64,000 nucleotides of DNA from Megalopta genalis (taxonomy: Eukaryota > Arthropoda > Insecta > Hymenoptera > Halictidae), in contig NW_027476296.1 of the NCBI RefSeq assembly GCF_051020955.1, positions 124,001-188,000 on the forward strand, in the 5' to 3' direction. This document shows positions 40,624 through 53,008 of this stretch, piece after piece; the stretch's first letter is position 1; each line of letters starts with the position of its first letter. The notes under the pieces are model-generated. The model was not told the DNA's origin and ran no database searches. It was given only the letters and a program-made list of their open reading frames with translations. The position numbers were made by a program, and so were the translations under genes.

Positions 40624-41808
40624 TCATGTGTTTCGCATGGATTTGAATCTAACTCGTTTTTTTCGCATGCAGTTGAAGCTAAATCATGTACATCAGAAGT
40701 ATTTGAAGCTAAACCATTTGTTTCGCATGGATTCGAAGATAATCCATGTTCTTCGCATTCATTTGAAGCTAAATCATGTGTGTCGATTGGATTTGAAGAT
40801 AACTCGTTTGTTTCGCATGCTGTTAAAGCTAAATCATGTATATAACAAGTATTTGAAGATAAACCATTTGTTTCGCATGGATTCGAAGATAATCCATCTA
40901 CTTCGCATTGATTTGAAGCTAAATCATGTGTTTCGCATGGATTTGAAGCTAACTCGTTTGTTTCGCATGCTGTTGAATCTAAATCATGTATATCACAAGT
41001 ATTTGAAGCTATATCATATGTTTCGCATGGATTCGAAGATAACCCTTCTAATTCGCATTGATTTGAAGCTAAATCATGTGTTTCGCATGGATTTGAAGCT
41101 ACACACGTTTTTTTCGCATGAAGTTGAAGCTAAATCATGTACATCACAAGTATTTGAAGCTAAACCATTTGTCGCATGCATTCGAAGATAATCCATCTAC
41201 TTCGCATTAATTTGAAGCTAAATCATGTGTTTCGCTTGGATTTGATGATAACTCGTTTGTTTCGCATGCTGTTGAAGCTAAATCATGTATATCACAAGTA
41301 TTTGAAGCTAAACCATTTGTTTCGCAAGGATTCGAAGATAAGTCTCCTACTTCGCATTGATTTGAAGCTAAATCATGTGTTTCGCATGGATTTGAAGCTA
41401 ACTCGTTTGTTTCGCATGCAGTTGAAGCTGAACCATGTATATCACAAGTATTTGAAGCTAAACTATTCGTTTCGCATGGATTCGAAGGTAAGCCTTCCAC
41501 TTCGCATTGATTTGAAGCTAAATCATGTGTTTCGCATGGATTTGAAGTTAACTCGTTTGTTTCGCATGCAGTTGAAGCTAAATCATGTATATCACAAGCA
41601 TTTGCAGCTAAACCATTTGTTTCGCATGGATTCGAAGATAACCCTTCTACTTCGCATTGATTTGAAGTTAAATCATGTGTTTCGCATGGATTTGAATCTA
41701 ACTCGTTTATTTCGCATGCTGTTGAAGCTAAATCATGTATATCGCAAGTATATGAAGCTAATCCAATTGTTTCGCATGGATTCGAACATAAGCCTCCTAC
41801 TTCGCATT

Positions 41809-41838
41809 GATTTGAAGCTAAATCATGTGTTTCGCATG
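41809..41838 (+). repeat. Module A (reference copy)
   Basis: The first module of the unit begins GATTTGAAGC and carries AAATCATG in the middle and TTTCGCATG at the end. Frequent variants across the window are a GATTAGATGC start (two changes), GAAGTTAAATC, TTTCAAGTTAAATC, TTTGGAGC and an AATTTG start. The AATTTG start is found almost only just after the 28-bp D variant. Confidence 0.93.
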
Positions 41839-41868
41839 GATTTGAAGCTAACTCGTTTGTTTCGCATG
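41839..41868 (+). repeat. Module B (reference copy)
   Basis: The second module differs from A at three sites and is recognised by AACTCGTTTG. It is the most variable module just upstream of that core: GAAGC, GAATC, GAGTC, GTATC, GGATC, GAAGT and GAAGA forms all recur. A T-run form (CTCG followed by seven T) recurs with the C form that contains GTACATCAC. Most +1 insertions of the array fall in this module. Confidence 0.93.
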
Positions 41869-41898
41869 CTGTTGAAGCTAAATCATGTATATCACAAG
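41869..41898 (+). repeat. Module C (reference copy)
   Basis: The third module begins CTGTTGAAGC or CAGTTGAAGC and ends ATATCACAAG instead of the usual TTTCGCATG. It is the only module without a CpG in its common form. Variants include GTACATCAC, GTGTATCAC, a GCTGAACCATG middle, and ATATCGCAAG, which regains a CpG. Confidence 0.93.
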
Positions 41899-41928
41899 TA
41901 TTTGAAGCTAAACCATTTGTTTCGCATG
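41899..41928 (+). repeat. Module D (reference copy)
   Basis: The fourth module begins TATTTGAAGC and has AAACCATTTG in the middle. Common variants are TATTTGCAGC, TATATGAAGC, TATCATATG and GCTAATCCAATTG. A 28-bp version that has lost two bases (TTTGTCGCATG) occurs 32 times and is annotated separately. Confidence 0.93.
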
Positions 41929-41958
41929 GATTCGAAGATAAGCCTCCTACTTCGCATT
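41929..41958 (+). repeat. Module E (reference copy)
   Basis: The fifth and most diverged module begins GATTCGAAGA and ends CTTCGCATT. It contains the palindrome TTCGAA. It also has 5-base inverted arms, CGAAG at module positions 5-9 and CTTCG at 22-26, separated by 12 bases. Common variants have AACCCTTC, AATCCATC, AGCCTCC, AGTGCATC or AATCAGCC in the middle. The last one creates a TGA on the - strand frame. Confidence 0.93.
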
Positions 41959-43969
41959 GATTTGAAGCTAAATCATGTGTTTCGTATGGATTTGAAGCTA
42001 ACTCGTTTGTTTCGCATGCAGTTGAAGCTGAACTATGTACATCACAAGTATTTGAAGCTAAACTATTCGTTTCGCATGGATTCGAAGGTAAGCCTTCCAC
42101 TTCACATTGATTTGAAGCTAAATCATGTGTTTCGCATGGGTTTGAGTCTAACTCGTTTGTTTCGCATGCTGTTGAAGCTAAATCAAGTGTATCACAAGTA
42201 TTTGAAGCCAAATCATTTGCTTCGCATGGATTCGAAAATCAGCCTTCTACTTCGCATTGATTATATGCTAAATCATGTGTTTCGCATGGATTTGAAGCTA
42301 ACTCGTTTTTTCCGCATGCAGTTGAAGCTAAATCATGTACATCACAAGTATTTGAAGCTAAACCATTTGTTTCGCATGGATTCGAAGACAGTGCATCTAC
42401 TTCGCATTGATTTGAAGCTAAATCATGTGTTCCGCATGGATTTGGATCTAACTCGTTTATTTCGCATGCTGTTGAAGCTAAATCATGTGTATCACAAGTA
42501 TATGAATCTAATCGATTTGTTTCGCATGGATTCGAAGATAAGCTTTCCACTTCTCATTGATTTGAAGCTAAATCATGTGTTTCGCATGGATTTGAAGTTA
42601 ACTCGTTTGTTTCGCATGCAGTTGAAGCTAAATCATGTATATCACAAGTATTTGCAGCTAAACCACTTGTTTCGCATGGATTCGAAGATAACCCTTCTAC
42701 TTCGCATTGATTTCAAGTTAAATCATGTGTTTCGCATGCATTTGAATCTAACTCGTTTATTTCGTATGCTGTTGAAACTAAATCATGTATATCACAAGTA
42801 TATGAAGCTAATCCATTTGTTTCGCATGTATTCGAAGATAAGCCATCTAATTCGCATTGATTTGAAGCTAAATCATGTGTTTCGCATGGATTTGAATCTA
42901 ACTCGTTTGTTTCGCATGCTGTTGAAGCTAAATCAAGTGTATCACAAGTATTTGAAGCCAAACCATTTGCTTCGCATGGATTCGAAAATCAGCCTTCTAC
43001 TTCGCATTGATTAGATGCTAAATCATGTGTTTCGCATGGATTTGAATCTAACTCGTTTGTTTCGCATGCTGTTGAAGCTAAATCATGTATATCACAAGTA
43101 TTTGAAGCTAAACCATTTGTTTCGCATGGATTCGAAGATAAGCCTCCTACTTCGCATTGATTTGAAGCTAAATCATGTGTTTCGCATGGATTTGAAGCTA
43201 ACTCGTTTGTTTCGCATGCAGTTGAAGCTGAACCATGTATATCACAAGTAATTGAAGCTAAACTATTCGTTTCGCATGGATTCGAAGGTAAGCCTTCCAC
43301 TTCACATTGATTTGAAGCTAAATCATGTGTTTCGCATGGGTTTGAAGTTAAGTCGTTTGTTTCGCATGCAGTTGAAGCTAAATCATGTATATCACAAGTA
43401 TTTGCAGCTAAACCATTTGTTTCGCATGGATTCGAAGATAACCCTTCTACTTCGCATTGATTTGAAGCTAAATCATGTGTTTCGCATGGATTTGAGTCTA
43501 ACTCGTTTGTTTCGCATGCTGTTGAAGCTGAACCATGTATATCACAAGTATTTGAAGCTAAACTATTCGTTTCGCATGGATTCGAAGGTAAGCCTTCCAC
43601 TTCACATTGATTTGAAGCTAAATCATGTGTTTCGCAAGGATTTGAAGTTAACTCGTTTGTTTCGCATGCAGTTGAAACTAAATCATGTATATCACAAGTA
43701 TTTGCAGCTAAACCATTTGTTTCGCATGGATTCGAAGATAGCCCTTCTAGTTGCCATTGATTTCAAGTTAAATCATGTGTTTCGCATGCATTTGAATCTA
43801 ACTCGTTTATTTCGTATGCTGTTGAAGCTAAATCATGTATATCACAAGTATATGAAGCTAATCCATTTGTTTCGCATGTATTCGAAGATAAGCGATCTAG
43901 TTCGCATTGATTTGAAGCTAAATCATGTGTTTCGCATGGATTTGAATCTAACTCGTTTGTTTCGCATGC

Positions 43970-45460
43970 TGTTAAAGTTAAATCATGTATATCACAAGTA
44001 TTTGAAGATAAACCATTTGTTTCTCATGGATTCGAAGATAATCCATTTACTTCGCATTGATTTGAAGCTAAATCATGTGTTTCGCATGGATTTGAATCTA
44101 ACGCGTTTGTTTCGCATGCTGTTGAATCTAAATCATGTATATCACAAGTGTTTGAAGCTATATCATATGTTTCGCATGGATTCGAAGATAGCCCTTCTAA
44201 TTCGAATTGATTTGGAGCTAAATCATGTGTTTCGCATGGATTTGAAGCTAAACTCGTTTTTTTCGCATGCAGTTGAAGCTAAATCATGTACATCACAAGT
44301 ATTTGAAGCTAAACCATTTGTCGCATGCATTCGAAGATAATCCATCTACTTCGCATTAATTTGAAGCTAAATCATGTGTTTCGCTTGGATTTGAAGATAA
44401 CTCGTTTGTTTCGCATGCTGTTGAAGCTAAATCATGTATATCACAAGTATTTGAAGCTAAACCATTTGTTTCGCATGGTTTCGAAGATAAGCCTCCTACT
44501 TCGCATTGATTTGAAGCTAAATCATGTGTTTCGCATGGATTTGAAGTTAACTCGTTTGTTTCGCATGCAGTTGAAACTAAATCATGTATATCACAAGTAT
44601 TTGCAGCTAAACCATTTGTTTCGCATGGATTCGAAGATAACCCTTCTACTTCGCATTGATTTGAAGTTAAATCATGTGTTTCCCATGGATTTGAATCTAA
44701 CTCGTTTATTTCGCATGCTGTTGAAGCTAAATCATGTATATCGCAAGTATATGAAGCTAATTCAATTGTTTCGCATGGATTCGAACATAAGCCTTCTACT
44801 TCGCATTGATTTGAAGCTAAATCATGTGTTCCGCATGGATTTGAATCTAACTCGTTTGTTTCGCATGCTGTTGAAGCTAAATCGTGTATATCACAAGTAT
44901 TTGAAGCTATATCATATGTTTCGCATGGATTCGAAGATAAGCCTCCTACTTCGCATTGATTTGAAGTTAAATCATGTGTTTCGCATGGATTTGAAGCTAA
45001 CTCGTTTGTTTCGCATGCAGTTGAAGCTGAACCATGTATTTCACAAGTATTTGAAGCTATATCATATGTTTCGCATGGATTCGAAGGTAAGCCTTCCACT
45101 TCGCATTGATTTGAAGCTAAATCATGTGTTTCGCATGGATTTGAAGTTAAATCGTTTGTTTCGCATGCAGTTGAAGCTAAATCATGTATATCACAAGTAT
45201 TTGAAGCCAAACCATTTGCTTCGCATGGATTCGAAAATCAGCCTTCTACTTCGCATAGATTTGAAGATAAATCATGTGTTTCGCATGGATTTGAGTCTAA
45301 CTCGTTTGTTTCGCATGCTGTTGAAGCTAAATCAAGTGTATCAAAAGTATTTGAAGCCAAATCATTTGCTTCGCATGGATTCGAAAATCAGCCTTCTACT
45401 TCGCATTGATTTGAAGCTAAATCATGTGTTTCGCATGGATTTGAAGCTAACTCGTTTTTT
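43970..45460 (+). repeat. 5234-bp offset duplication, copy 1
   Basis: This segment matches about 49204-50694. Shared markers include TTCTCATGG (D), AACGCGTTTG (B), TCGAATTG (E), CATGGTTTCG (D/E), TTCCGCATGG (A) and CATAGATTTG near 45256. It flanks the most nested part of the window, and parts of it also match 47.1-47.6 kb. Confidence 0.82.
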
Positions 45461-47407
45461 TCGCATGCAGTTGAAGCTAAATCATGTACATCACAAGTAT
45501 TTGAAGCTAAACCATTTGTCGCATGCATTCGAAGATAATCCATCTACTTCGCATTAATTTGAAGCTAAATCATGTGTTTCGCTTGGATTTGAAGATAACT
45601 CGTTTGTTTCGCATGCTGTTGAAGCTAAATCATGTATATCACAAGTATTTGAAGCTAAACCATTTGTTTCGCATGGTTTCGAAGATAAGCCTCCTACTTC
45701 GCATTGATTTGAAGCTAAATCATGTGTTTCGCATGGATTTGAAGTTAACTCGTTTGTTTCGCATGCAGTTGAAGCTAAATCATGTACATCACAAGTATTT
45801 GAAGCTAAACCATTTGTCGCATGCATTCGAAGATAATCCATCTACTTCGCATTAATTTGAAGCTAAATCATGTGTTTCGCTTGGATTTGAAGATAACTCG
45901 TTTGTTTCGCATGCTGTTGAAGCTAAATCATGTATATCACAAGTATTTGAAGCTAAACCATTTGTTTCGCATGGTTTCGAAGATAAGCCTCCTACTTCGC
46001 ATTGATTTGAAGCTAAATCATGTGTTTCGCATGGATTTGAAGTTAACTCGTTTGTTTCGCATGCAGTTGAAACTAAATCATGTATATCACAAGTATTTGA
46101 AGATAAACCACTTGTTTCGCATTTATTCGAAGATAACCCTTCTACTTCGCATTGATTTGAAGCTAAATCATGTGTTTCGCATGGATTTGGATCTAACTCG
46201 TTTGTTTCGCATGCTGTTGAAGCTAAATCAAGTGTATCAAAAGTATTTGAAGCCAAATCATTTGCTTCGCATGGATTCGAAAATCAGCCTTCTACTTCGC
46301 ATTGATTTGAAGCTAAATCATGTGTTTCGCATGGATTTGAAGCTAACTCGTTTTTTTCGCATGCAGTTGAAGCTAAATCATGTACATCACAAGTATTTGA
46401 AGCTAAACCATTTGTCGCATGCATTCGAAGATAATCCATCTACTTCGCATTAATTTGAAGCTAAATCATGTGTTTCGCTTGGATTTGAAGATAACTCGTT
46501 TGTTTCGCATGCTGTTGAAGCTAAATCATGTATATCACAAGTATTTGAAGCTAAACCATTTGTTTCGCATGGTTTCGAAGATAAGCCTCCTACTTCGCAT
46601 TGATTTGAAGCTAAATCATGTGTTTCGCATGGATTTGAAGTTAACTCGTTTGTTTCGCATGCAGTTGAAGCTAAATCATGTACATCACAAGTATTTGAAG
46701 CTAAACCATTTGTCGCATGCATTCGAAGATAATCCATCTACTTCGCATTAATTTGAAGCTAAATCATGTGTTTCGCTTGGATTTGAAGATAACTCGTTTG
46801 TTTCGCATGCTGTTGAAGCTAAATCATGTATATCACAAGTATTTGAAGCTAAACCATTTGTTTCGCATGGTTTCGAAGATAAGCCTCCTACTTCGCATTG
46901 ATTTGAAGCTAAATCATGTGTTTCGCATGGATTTGAAGTTAACTCGTTTGTTTCGCATGCAGTTGAAACTAAATCATGTATATCACAAGTATTTGAAGAT
47001 AAACCACTTGTTTCGCATTTATTCGAAGATAACCCTTCTACTTCGCATTGATTTGAAGCTAAATCATGTGTTTCGCATGGATTTGGATCTAACTCGTTTG
47101 TTTCGCATGCTGTTAAAGCTAAATCATGTATATCACAAGTATTTGAAGATAAACCATTTGTTTCTCATGGATTCGAAGATAATCCATTTACTTCGCATTG
47201 ATTTGAAGCTAAATCATGTGTTTCGCATGGATTTGAATCTAACGCGTTTGTTTCGCATGCTGTTGAATCTAAATCATGTATATCACAAGTGTTTGAAGCT
47301 ATATCATATGTTTCGCATGGATTCGAAGATAGCCCTTCTAATTCGAATTGATTTGGAGCTAAATCATGTGTTTCGCATGGATTTGAAGCTAAACTCGTTT
47401 TTTTCGC
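45180..47407 (+). repeat. 2243-bp nested HOR, copy 1
   Basis: J haplotypes fall near 45517, 45815, 46413 and 46711, giving steps of 298, 598 and 298 bp and an inner 896-bp repeat (45523-46418 and 46419 onward). The next J is 1049 bp away and starts copy 2. This gives two-unit blocks inside six-unit blocks inside a 15-unit block, each shortened by the two-base deletions it contains. Confidence 0.9.
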
Positions 47408-47422
47408 ATGCAGTTGAAGCTA

Positions 47423-49500
47423 AATCATGTATATCACAAGTATTTGAAGCCAAACCATTTGCTTCGCATGGATTCGAAAATCAGCCTTCTACTTCGCATA
47501 GATTTGAAGATAAATCATGTGTTTCGCATGGATTTGAGTCTAACTCGTTTGTTTCGCATGCTGTTGAAGCTAAATCAAGTGTATCAAAAGTATTTGAAGC
47601 CAAATCATTTGCTTCGCATGGATTCGAAAATCAGCCTTCTACTTCGCATTGATTTGAAGCTAAATCATGTGTTTCGCATGGATTTGAAGCTAACTCGTTT
47701 TTTTCGCATGCAGTTGAAGCTAAATCATGTACATCACAAGTATTTGAAGCTAAACCATTTGTCGCATGCATTCGAAGATAATCCATCTACTTCGCATTAA
47801 TTTGAAGCTAAATCATGTGTTTCGCTTGGATTTGAAGATAACTCGTTTGTTTCGCATGCTGTTGAAGCTAAATCATGTATATCACAAGTATTTGAAGCTA
47901 AACCATTTGTTTCGCATGGTTTCGAAGATAAGCCTCCTACTTCGCATTGATTTGAAGCTAAATCATGTGTTTCGCATGGATTTGAAGTTAACTCGTTTGT
48001 TTCGCATGCAGTTGAAGCTAAATCATGTACATCACAAGTATTTGAAGCTAAACCATTTGTCGCATGCATTCGAAGATAATCCATCTACTTCGCATTAATT
48101 TGAAGCTAAATCATGTGTTTCGCTTGGATTTGAAGATAACTCGTTTGTTTCGCATGCTGTTGAAGCTAAATCATGTATATCACAAGTATTTGAAGCTAAA
48201 CCATTTGTTTCGCATGGTTTCGAAGATAAGCCTCCTACTTCGCATTGATTTGAAGCTAAATCATGTGTTTCGCATGGATTTGAAGTTAACTCGTTTGTTT
48301 CGCATGCAGTTGAAACTAAATCATGTATATCACAAGTATTTGAAGATAAACCACTTGTTTCGCATTTATTCGAAGATAACCCTTCTACTTCGCATTGATT
48401 TGAAGCTAAATCATGTGTTTCGCATGGATTTGGATCTAACTCGTTTGTTTCGCATGCTGTTGAAGCTAAATCAAGTGTATCAAAAGTATTTGAAGCCAAA
48501 TCATTTGCTTCGCATGGATTCGAAAATCAGCCTTCTACTTCGCATTGATTTGAAGCTAAATCATGTGTTTCGCATGGATTTGAAGCTAACTCGTTTTTTT
48601 CGCATGCAGTTGAAGCTAAATCATGTACATCACAAGTATTTGAAGCTAAACCATTTGTCGCATGCATTCGAAGATAATCCATCTACTTCGCATTAATTTG
48701 AAGCTAAATCATGTGTTTCGCTTGGATTTGAAGATAACTCGTTTGTTTCGCATGCTGTTGAAGCTAAATCATGTATATCACAAGTATTTGAAGCTAAACC
48801 ATTTGTTTCGCATGGTTTCGAAGATAAGCCTCCTACTTCGCATTGATTTGAAGCTAAATCATGTGTTTCGCATGGATTTGAAGTTAACTCGTTTGTTTCG
48901 CATGCAGTTGAAGCTAAATCATGTACATCACAAGTATTTGAAGCTAAACCATTTGTCGCATGCATTCGAAGATAATCCATCTACTTCGCATTAATTTGAA
49001 GCTAAATCATGTGTTTCGCATGGATTTGAAGTTAACTCGTTTGTTTCGCATGCAGTTGAAACTAAATCATGTATATCACAAGTATTTGAAGATAAACCAC
49101 TTGTTTCGCATTTATTCGAAGATAACCCTTCTACTTCGCATTGATTTGAAGCTAAATCATGTGTTTCGCATGGATTTGGATCTAACTCGTTTGTTTCGCA
49201 TGCTGTTAAAGCTAAATCATGTATATCACAAGTATTTGAAGATAAACCATTTGTTTCTCATGGATTCGAAGATAATCCATTTACTTCGCATTGATTTGAA
49301 GCTAAATCATGTGTTTCGCATGGATTTGAATCTAACGCGTTTGTTTCGCATGCTGTTGAATCTAAATCATGTATATCACAAGTGTTTGAAGCTATATCAT
49401 ATGTTTCGCATGGATTCGAAGATAGCCCTTCTAATTCGAATTGATTTGGAGCTAAATCATGTGTTTCGCATGGATTTGAAGCTAAACTCGTTTTTTTCGC
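47423..49500 (+). repeat. 2243-bp nested HOR, copy 2
   Basis: J sites near 47760, 48058, 48656 and 48954 repeat the spacing of copy 1 exactly. After 48954 this copy lacks one complete 150-bp unit compared with copy 1. The next marker (GATAAACCACTTG) is offset by 2093 instead of 2243 bp. The loss is a clean whole-unit deletion. Confidence 0.9.
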
Positions 49501-50694
49501 ATGCAGTTGAAGCTAAATCATGTACATCACAAGTATTTGAAGCTAAACCATTTGTCGCATGCATTCGAAGATAATCCATCTACTTGGCATTAATTTGAAG
49601 CTAAATCATGTGTTTCGCTTGGATTTGAAGATAACTCGTTTGTTTCGCATGCTGTTGAAGCTAAATCATGTATATCACAAGTATTTGAAGCTAAACCATT
49701 TGTTTCGCATGGTTTCGAAGATAAGCCTCCTACTTCGCATTGATTTGAAGCTAAATCATGTGTTTCGCATGGATTTGAAGTTAACTCGTTTGTTTCGCAT
49801 GCAGTTGAAACTAAATCATGTATATCACAAGTATTTGCAGCTAAACCATTTGTTTCGCATGGATTCGAAGATAACCCTTCTACTTCGCATTGATTTGAAG
49901 TTAAATCATGTGTTTCGCATGGATTTGAATCTAACTCGTTTATTTCGCATGCTGTTGAAGCTAAATCATGTATATCGCAAGTATATGAAGCTAATTCAAT
50001 TGTTTCGCATGGATTCGAACATAAGCCTTCTACTTCGCATTGATTTGAAGCTAAATCATGTGTTCCGCATGGATTTGAATCTAACTCGTTTGTTTCGCAT
50101 GCTGTTGAAGCTAAATCGTGTATATCACAAGTATTTGAAGCTATATCATATGTTTCGCATGGATTCGAAGATAAGCCTCCTACTTCGCATTGATTTGAAG
50201 TTAAATCATGTGTTTCGCATGGATTTGAAGCTAACTCGTTTGTTTCGCATGCAGTTGAAGCTGAACCATGTATTTCACAAGTATTTGAAGCTATATCATA
50301 TGTTTCGCATGGATTCGAAGGTAAGCCTTCCACTTCGCATTGATTTGAAGCTAAATCATGTGTTTCGCATGGATTTGAAGTTAAATCGTTTGTTTCGCAT
50401 GCAGTTGAAGCTAAATCATGTATATCACAAGTATTTGAAGCCAAACCATTTGCTTCGCATGGATTCGAAAATCAGCCTTCTACTTCGCATAGATTTGAAG
50501 ATAAATCATGTGTTTCGCATGGATTTGAGTCTAACTCGTTTGTTTCGCATGCTGTTGAAGCTAAATCAAGTGTATCAAAAGTATTTGAAGCCAAATCATT
50601 TGCTTCGCATGGATTCGAAAATCAGCCTTCTACTTCGCATTGATTTGAAGCTAAATCATGTGTTTCGCATGGATTTGAAGCTAACTCGTTTTTT
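49501..50694 (+). repeat. 5234-bp offset duplication, later part of copy 2
   Basis: This continues the match to 44267-45460, with J near 49553 and TACTTGGCATT near 49585 as a private change. It leaves its partner near 50700, where CATACTGTTGG replaces CATGCAGTTG. Confidence 0.82.
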
Positions 50695-51394
50695 TCGCAT
50701 ACTGTTGGAACTAAATCATGTATATCACAAGTATTTGAAGATAAACCACTTGTTTCGCATTTATTCGAAGATAACCCTTCTACTTCGCATTGATTTGAAG
50801 CTAAATCATGTGTTTCGCATGGATTTGGATCTGACTCGTTTATTTCGCATGCTGTTGAAGCTAAATCGTGTGTATCACAAGTATATGAATCTAATCCATT
50901 TGTTTCGCATGGATTCGAAGATAAGCCTTCCACTTCGCATTGATTTGAAGCTAAATCATGTGTTTCGCACGGATTTGGATCTAACTCGTTTATTTCGCAT
51001 GCTGTTGAAGCTAAATCATGTGTATCACAAGTATATGAATCTAAACCATTTGTTTCGCATGGATTCGAAGATAAGCCTTCCACTTCGCATTGATTTGAAG
51101 CTAAATCATGTGTTTCGCATGGATTTGAAGTTAACTCGTTTGTTTCGCATGCAGTTGAAACTAAATCATGTATATCACAAGTATTTGCAGCTAAACCATT
51201 TGTTTCGCATGGATTCGAAGATAGCCCTTCTAGTTCGCATTGATTTGAAGCTAAATCATGTGTTTCGCATGGATTTGAATCTAACTCGTTTATTTCGTAT
51301 GCTGTTGAAGCTAAATCATGTATATCACAAGTATATGAAGCTAATCCATTTGTTTCGCATGTATTCGAAGATAAGCGATCTAGTTCGCATTGAT

Positions 51395-52228
51395 TTGAAG
51401 TTAAATCATGTGTTTCGCATGGATTTGAAGCTAACTCGTTTTTTTCGCATGCAGTTGAAGCTAAATCATGTACATCACAAGTATTTGAAGCTAAACCATT
51501 TGTTTCGCATGGATTCGAAGATAATCCATGTTCTTCGCATTCATTTGAAGCTAAATCATGTGTTTCGATTGGATTTGAAGCTAACTCGTTTGTTTCGCAT
51601 GCTGTTAAAGCTAAATCATGTATATCACAAGTATGTGAAGATAAACCATTTGTTTCGCATGGATTCGAAGATAATCCATCTACTTCGCATTGTTTTGAAG
51701 CTAAATCATGTGTTTCGCATGGATTTGAAGCTAACTGGTTTGTTTCGCATGCTGTTGAATCTTAATCATGTATATCACAAGTATTTGAAGCTATATCATA
51801 TGTTTCGCATGGATTCGAAAATCATCCTTCTACTTCGCATTGATTAGATGCTAAATCATGTGTTTCGCATGGATTTGAATATAACTCGTTTGTTTCGCAT
51901 GCTGTTGAAGCTACATCGTGTATATCACAAGTATTTGAAGCTATATCATATGTTTCGCATGGATTCGAAGATAAGCCTCCTACTTCGCATTGATTTGAAG
52001 CTGAATCACGTGTTTCGCATGGATTTGAAGCTAACTCGTTTGTTTCGCATGCAGTTGAAGCTGAACCATGTATATCACAAGTATTTGAAGCTATATCATA
52101 TGTTTCGCATGGATTCGAAGGTAAGCCTTCCACTTCGCATTGATTAGATGCTAAATCATGTGTTTCGCATGAATTTGAAGCTAACTCGTTTGTTTCGCAT
52201 GCTGTTGAAGCTAAATCATGTATATCAC
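51395..52228 (+). repeat. 1885-bp offset duplication, copy 1
   Basis: This segment matches 53280-54112. Shared rare variants are AAGTATGTGAAG, CATTGTTTTG, AACTGGTTTG and GAATCTTAATC. GATTAGATGC boundaries at 51842 and 52142 correspond to 53727 and 54027. The 1885-bp period is 13 units minus a 60-bp module loss and five single-base-scale losses. Confidence 0.85.
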
Positions 52229-53006
52229 AAGTATTTGAAGCTATATCATATGTTTCGCATGGATTCGAAGATAACCCTTCTAATTCGCATTGATTTGAAG
52301 CTAAATCATGTGTTTCGCATGGTTTTGAAGCTAACTCGTTTTTTTCGCATGCAGTTGAAGCTAAATCATGTACATCACAAGTATTTGAAGCTAAACCATT
52401 TGTCGCATGGATTCGAAGATAATCCATCTACTTCGCATTGATTTGAAGCTAAATCATGTGTTTCGCTTGGATTTGATGATAACTCGTTTGTTTCGCATGC
52501 TGTTGAAGCTAAATCATGTATATCACAAGTATTTGAAGCTGAACTATTCGTTTCGCATGGATTCGAAGATAAGCATTCCACTTCGCATTGATTTGAAGCT
52601 AAATCATGAGTTTCGCATGGATTTGAAGCTAACTGGTTTGTTTCGCATGCAGTTGAAGCTGAATCATGTATATCACAAGTATTTGAAGCTGAACTATTCG
52701 TTTCGCATGGATTCGAAGATAAGCATTCCACTTCGCATTGATTTGAAGCTAAATCATGTGTCTCGCATGGATTTGAAGTTAACTCGTTTGTTTCAAATGC
52801 AGTTGAAGCTAAATCATGTACATCACAAGTATTTGAAGCTAAACCATTTGTCGCTTGCATTCGAAGATAATCCATCTACTTCGCATTAATTTGAAGCTAA
52901 ATCATGTGTTTCGCTTGGATTTGATGATAACTCGTTTGTTTCGCATGCTGTTGAAGCTAAATCATGTATATCACAAGTATTTGAAGCTAAACCATTTGTT
53001 TCGCAT

Positions 53007-53008
53007 GG
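53007..53008 (+). other. 60-bp deletion junction (E and A missing)
   Basis: A D module ends at 53007 and is followed immediately by a B module (GATTTGAATC), so the order reads D-B. This is the only multi-module deletion that breaks the five-module order in the window. The adjacent B ends TTCGCAGG instead of TTCGCATG. Confidence 0.9.

Larger units (their letters stand above)
41809..41958 (+). repeat. Reference 150-bp unit (A-B-C-D-E)
   Basis: This unit is close to the consensus and serves as the reference. It has five 30-bp modules and 55 G+C of 150 (36.7%). It contains six CpG dinucleotides, against about five expected from its base composition. GCATGC forms at the B/C junction and TTCGAA near the start of E, each once per unit. 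Compared with A by eye, B and D match at 27 of 30 positions, C at 23 and E at 21. The unit therefore probably arose by five-fold amplification of one 30-bp ancestor followed by divergence. The order of those events is inference. Confidence 0.95.

Noticed and set aside
49559..51847. 762-codon + strand open frame as a protein gene
   Set aside because: It lies wholly within the repeat, begins inside a J haplotype created by a two-base deletion and ends at a GATTAGATGC-type TAG. The product is a Leu/Lys/Asn/His/Arg repeat with no other domain. Length follows from a repeat period divisible by three.
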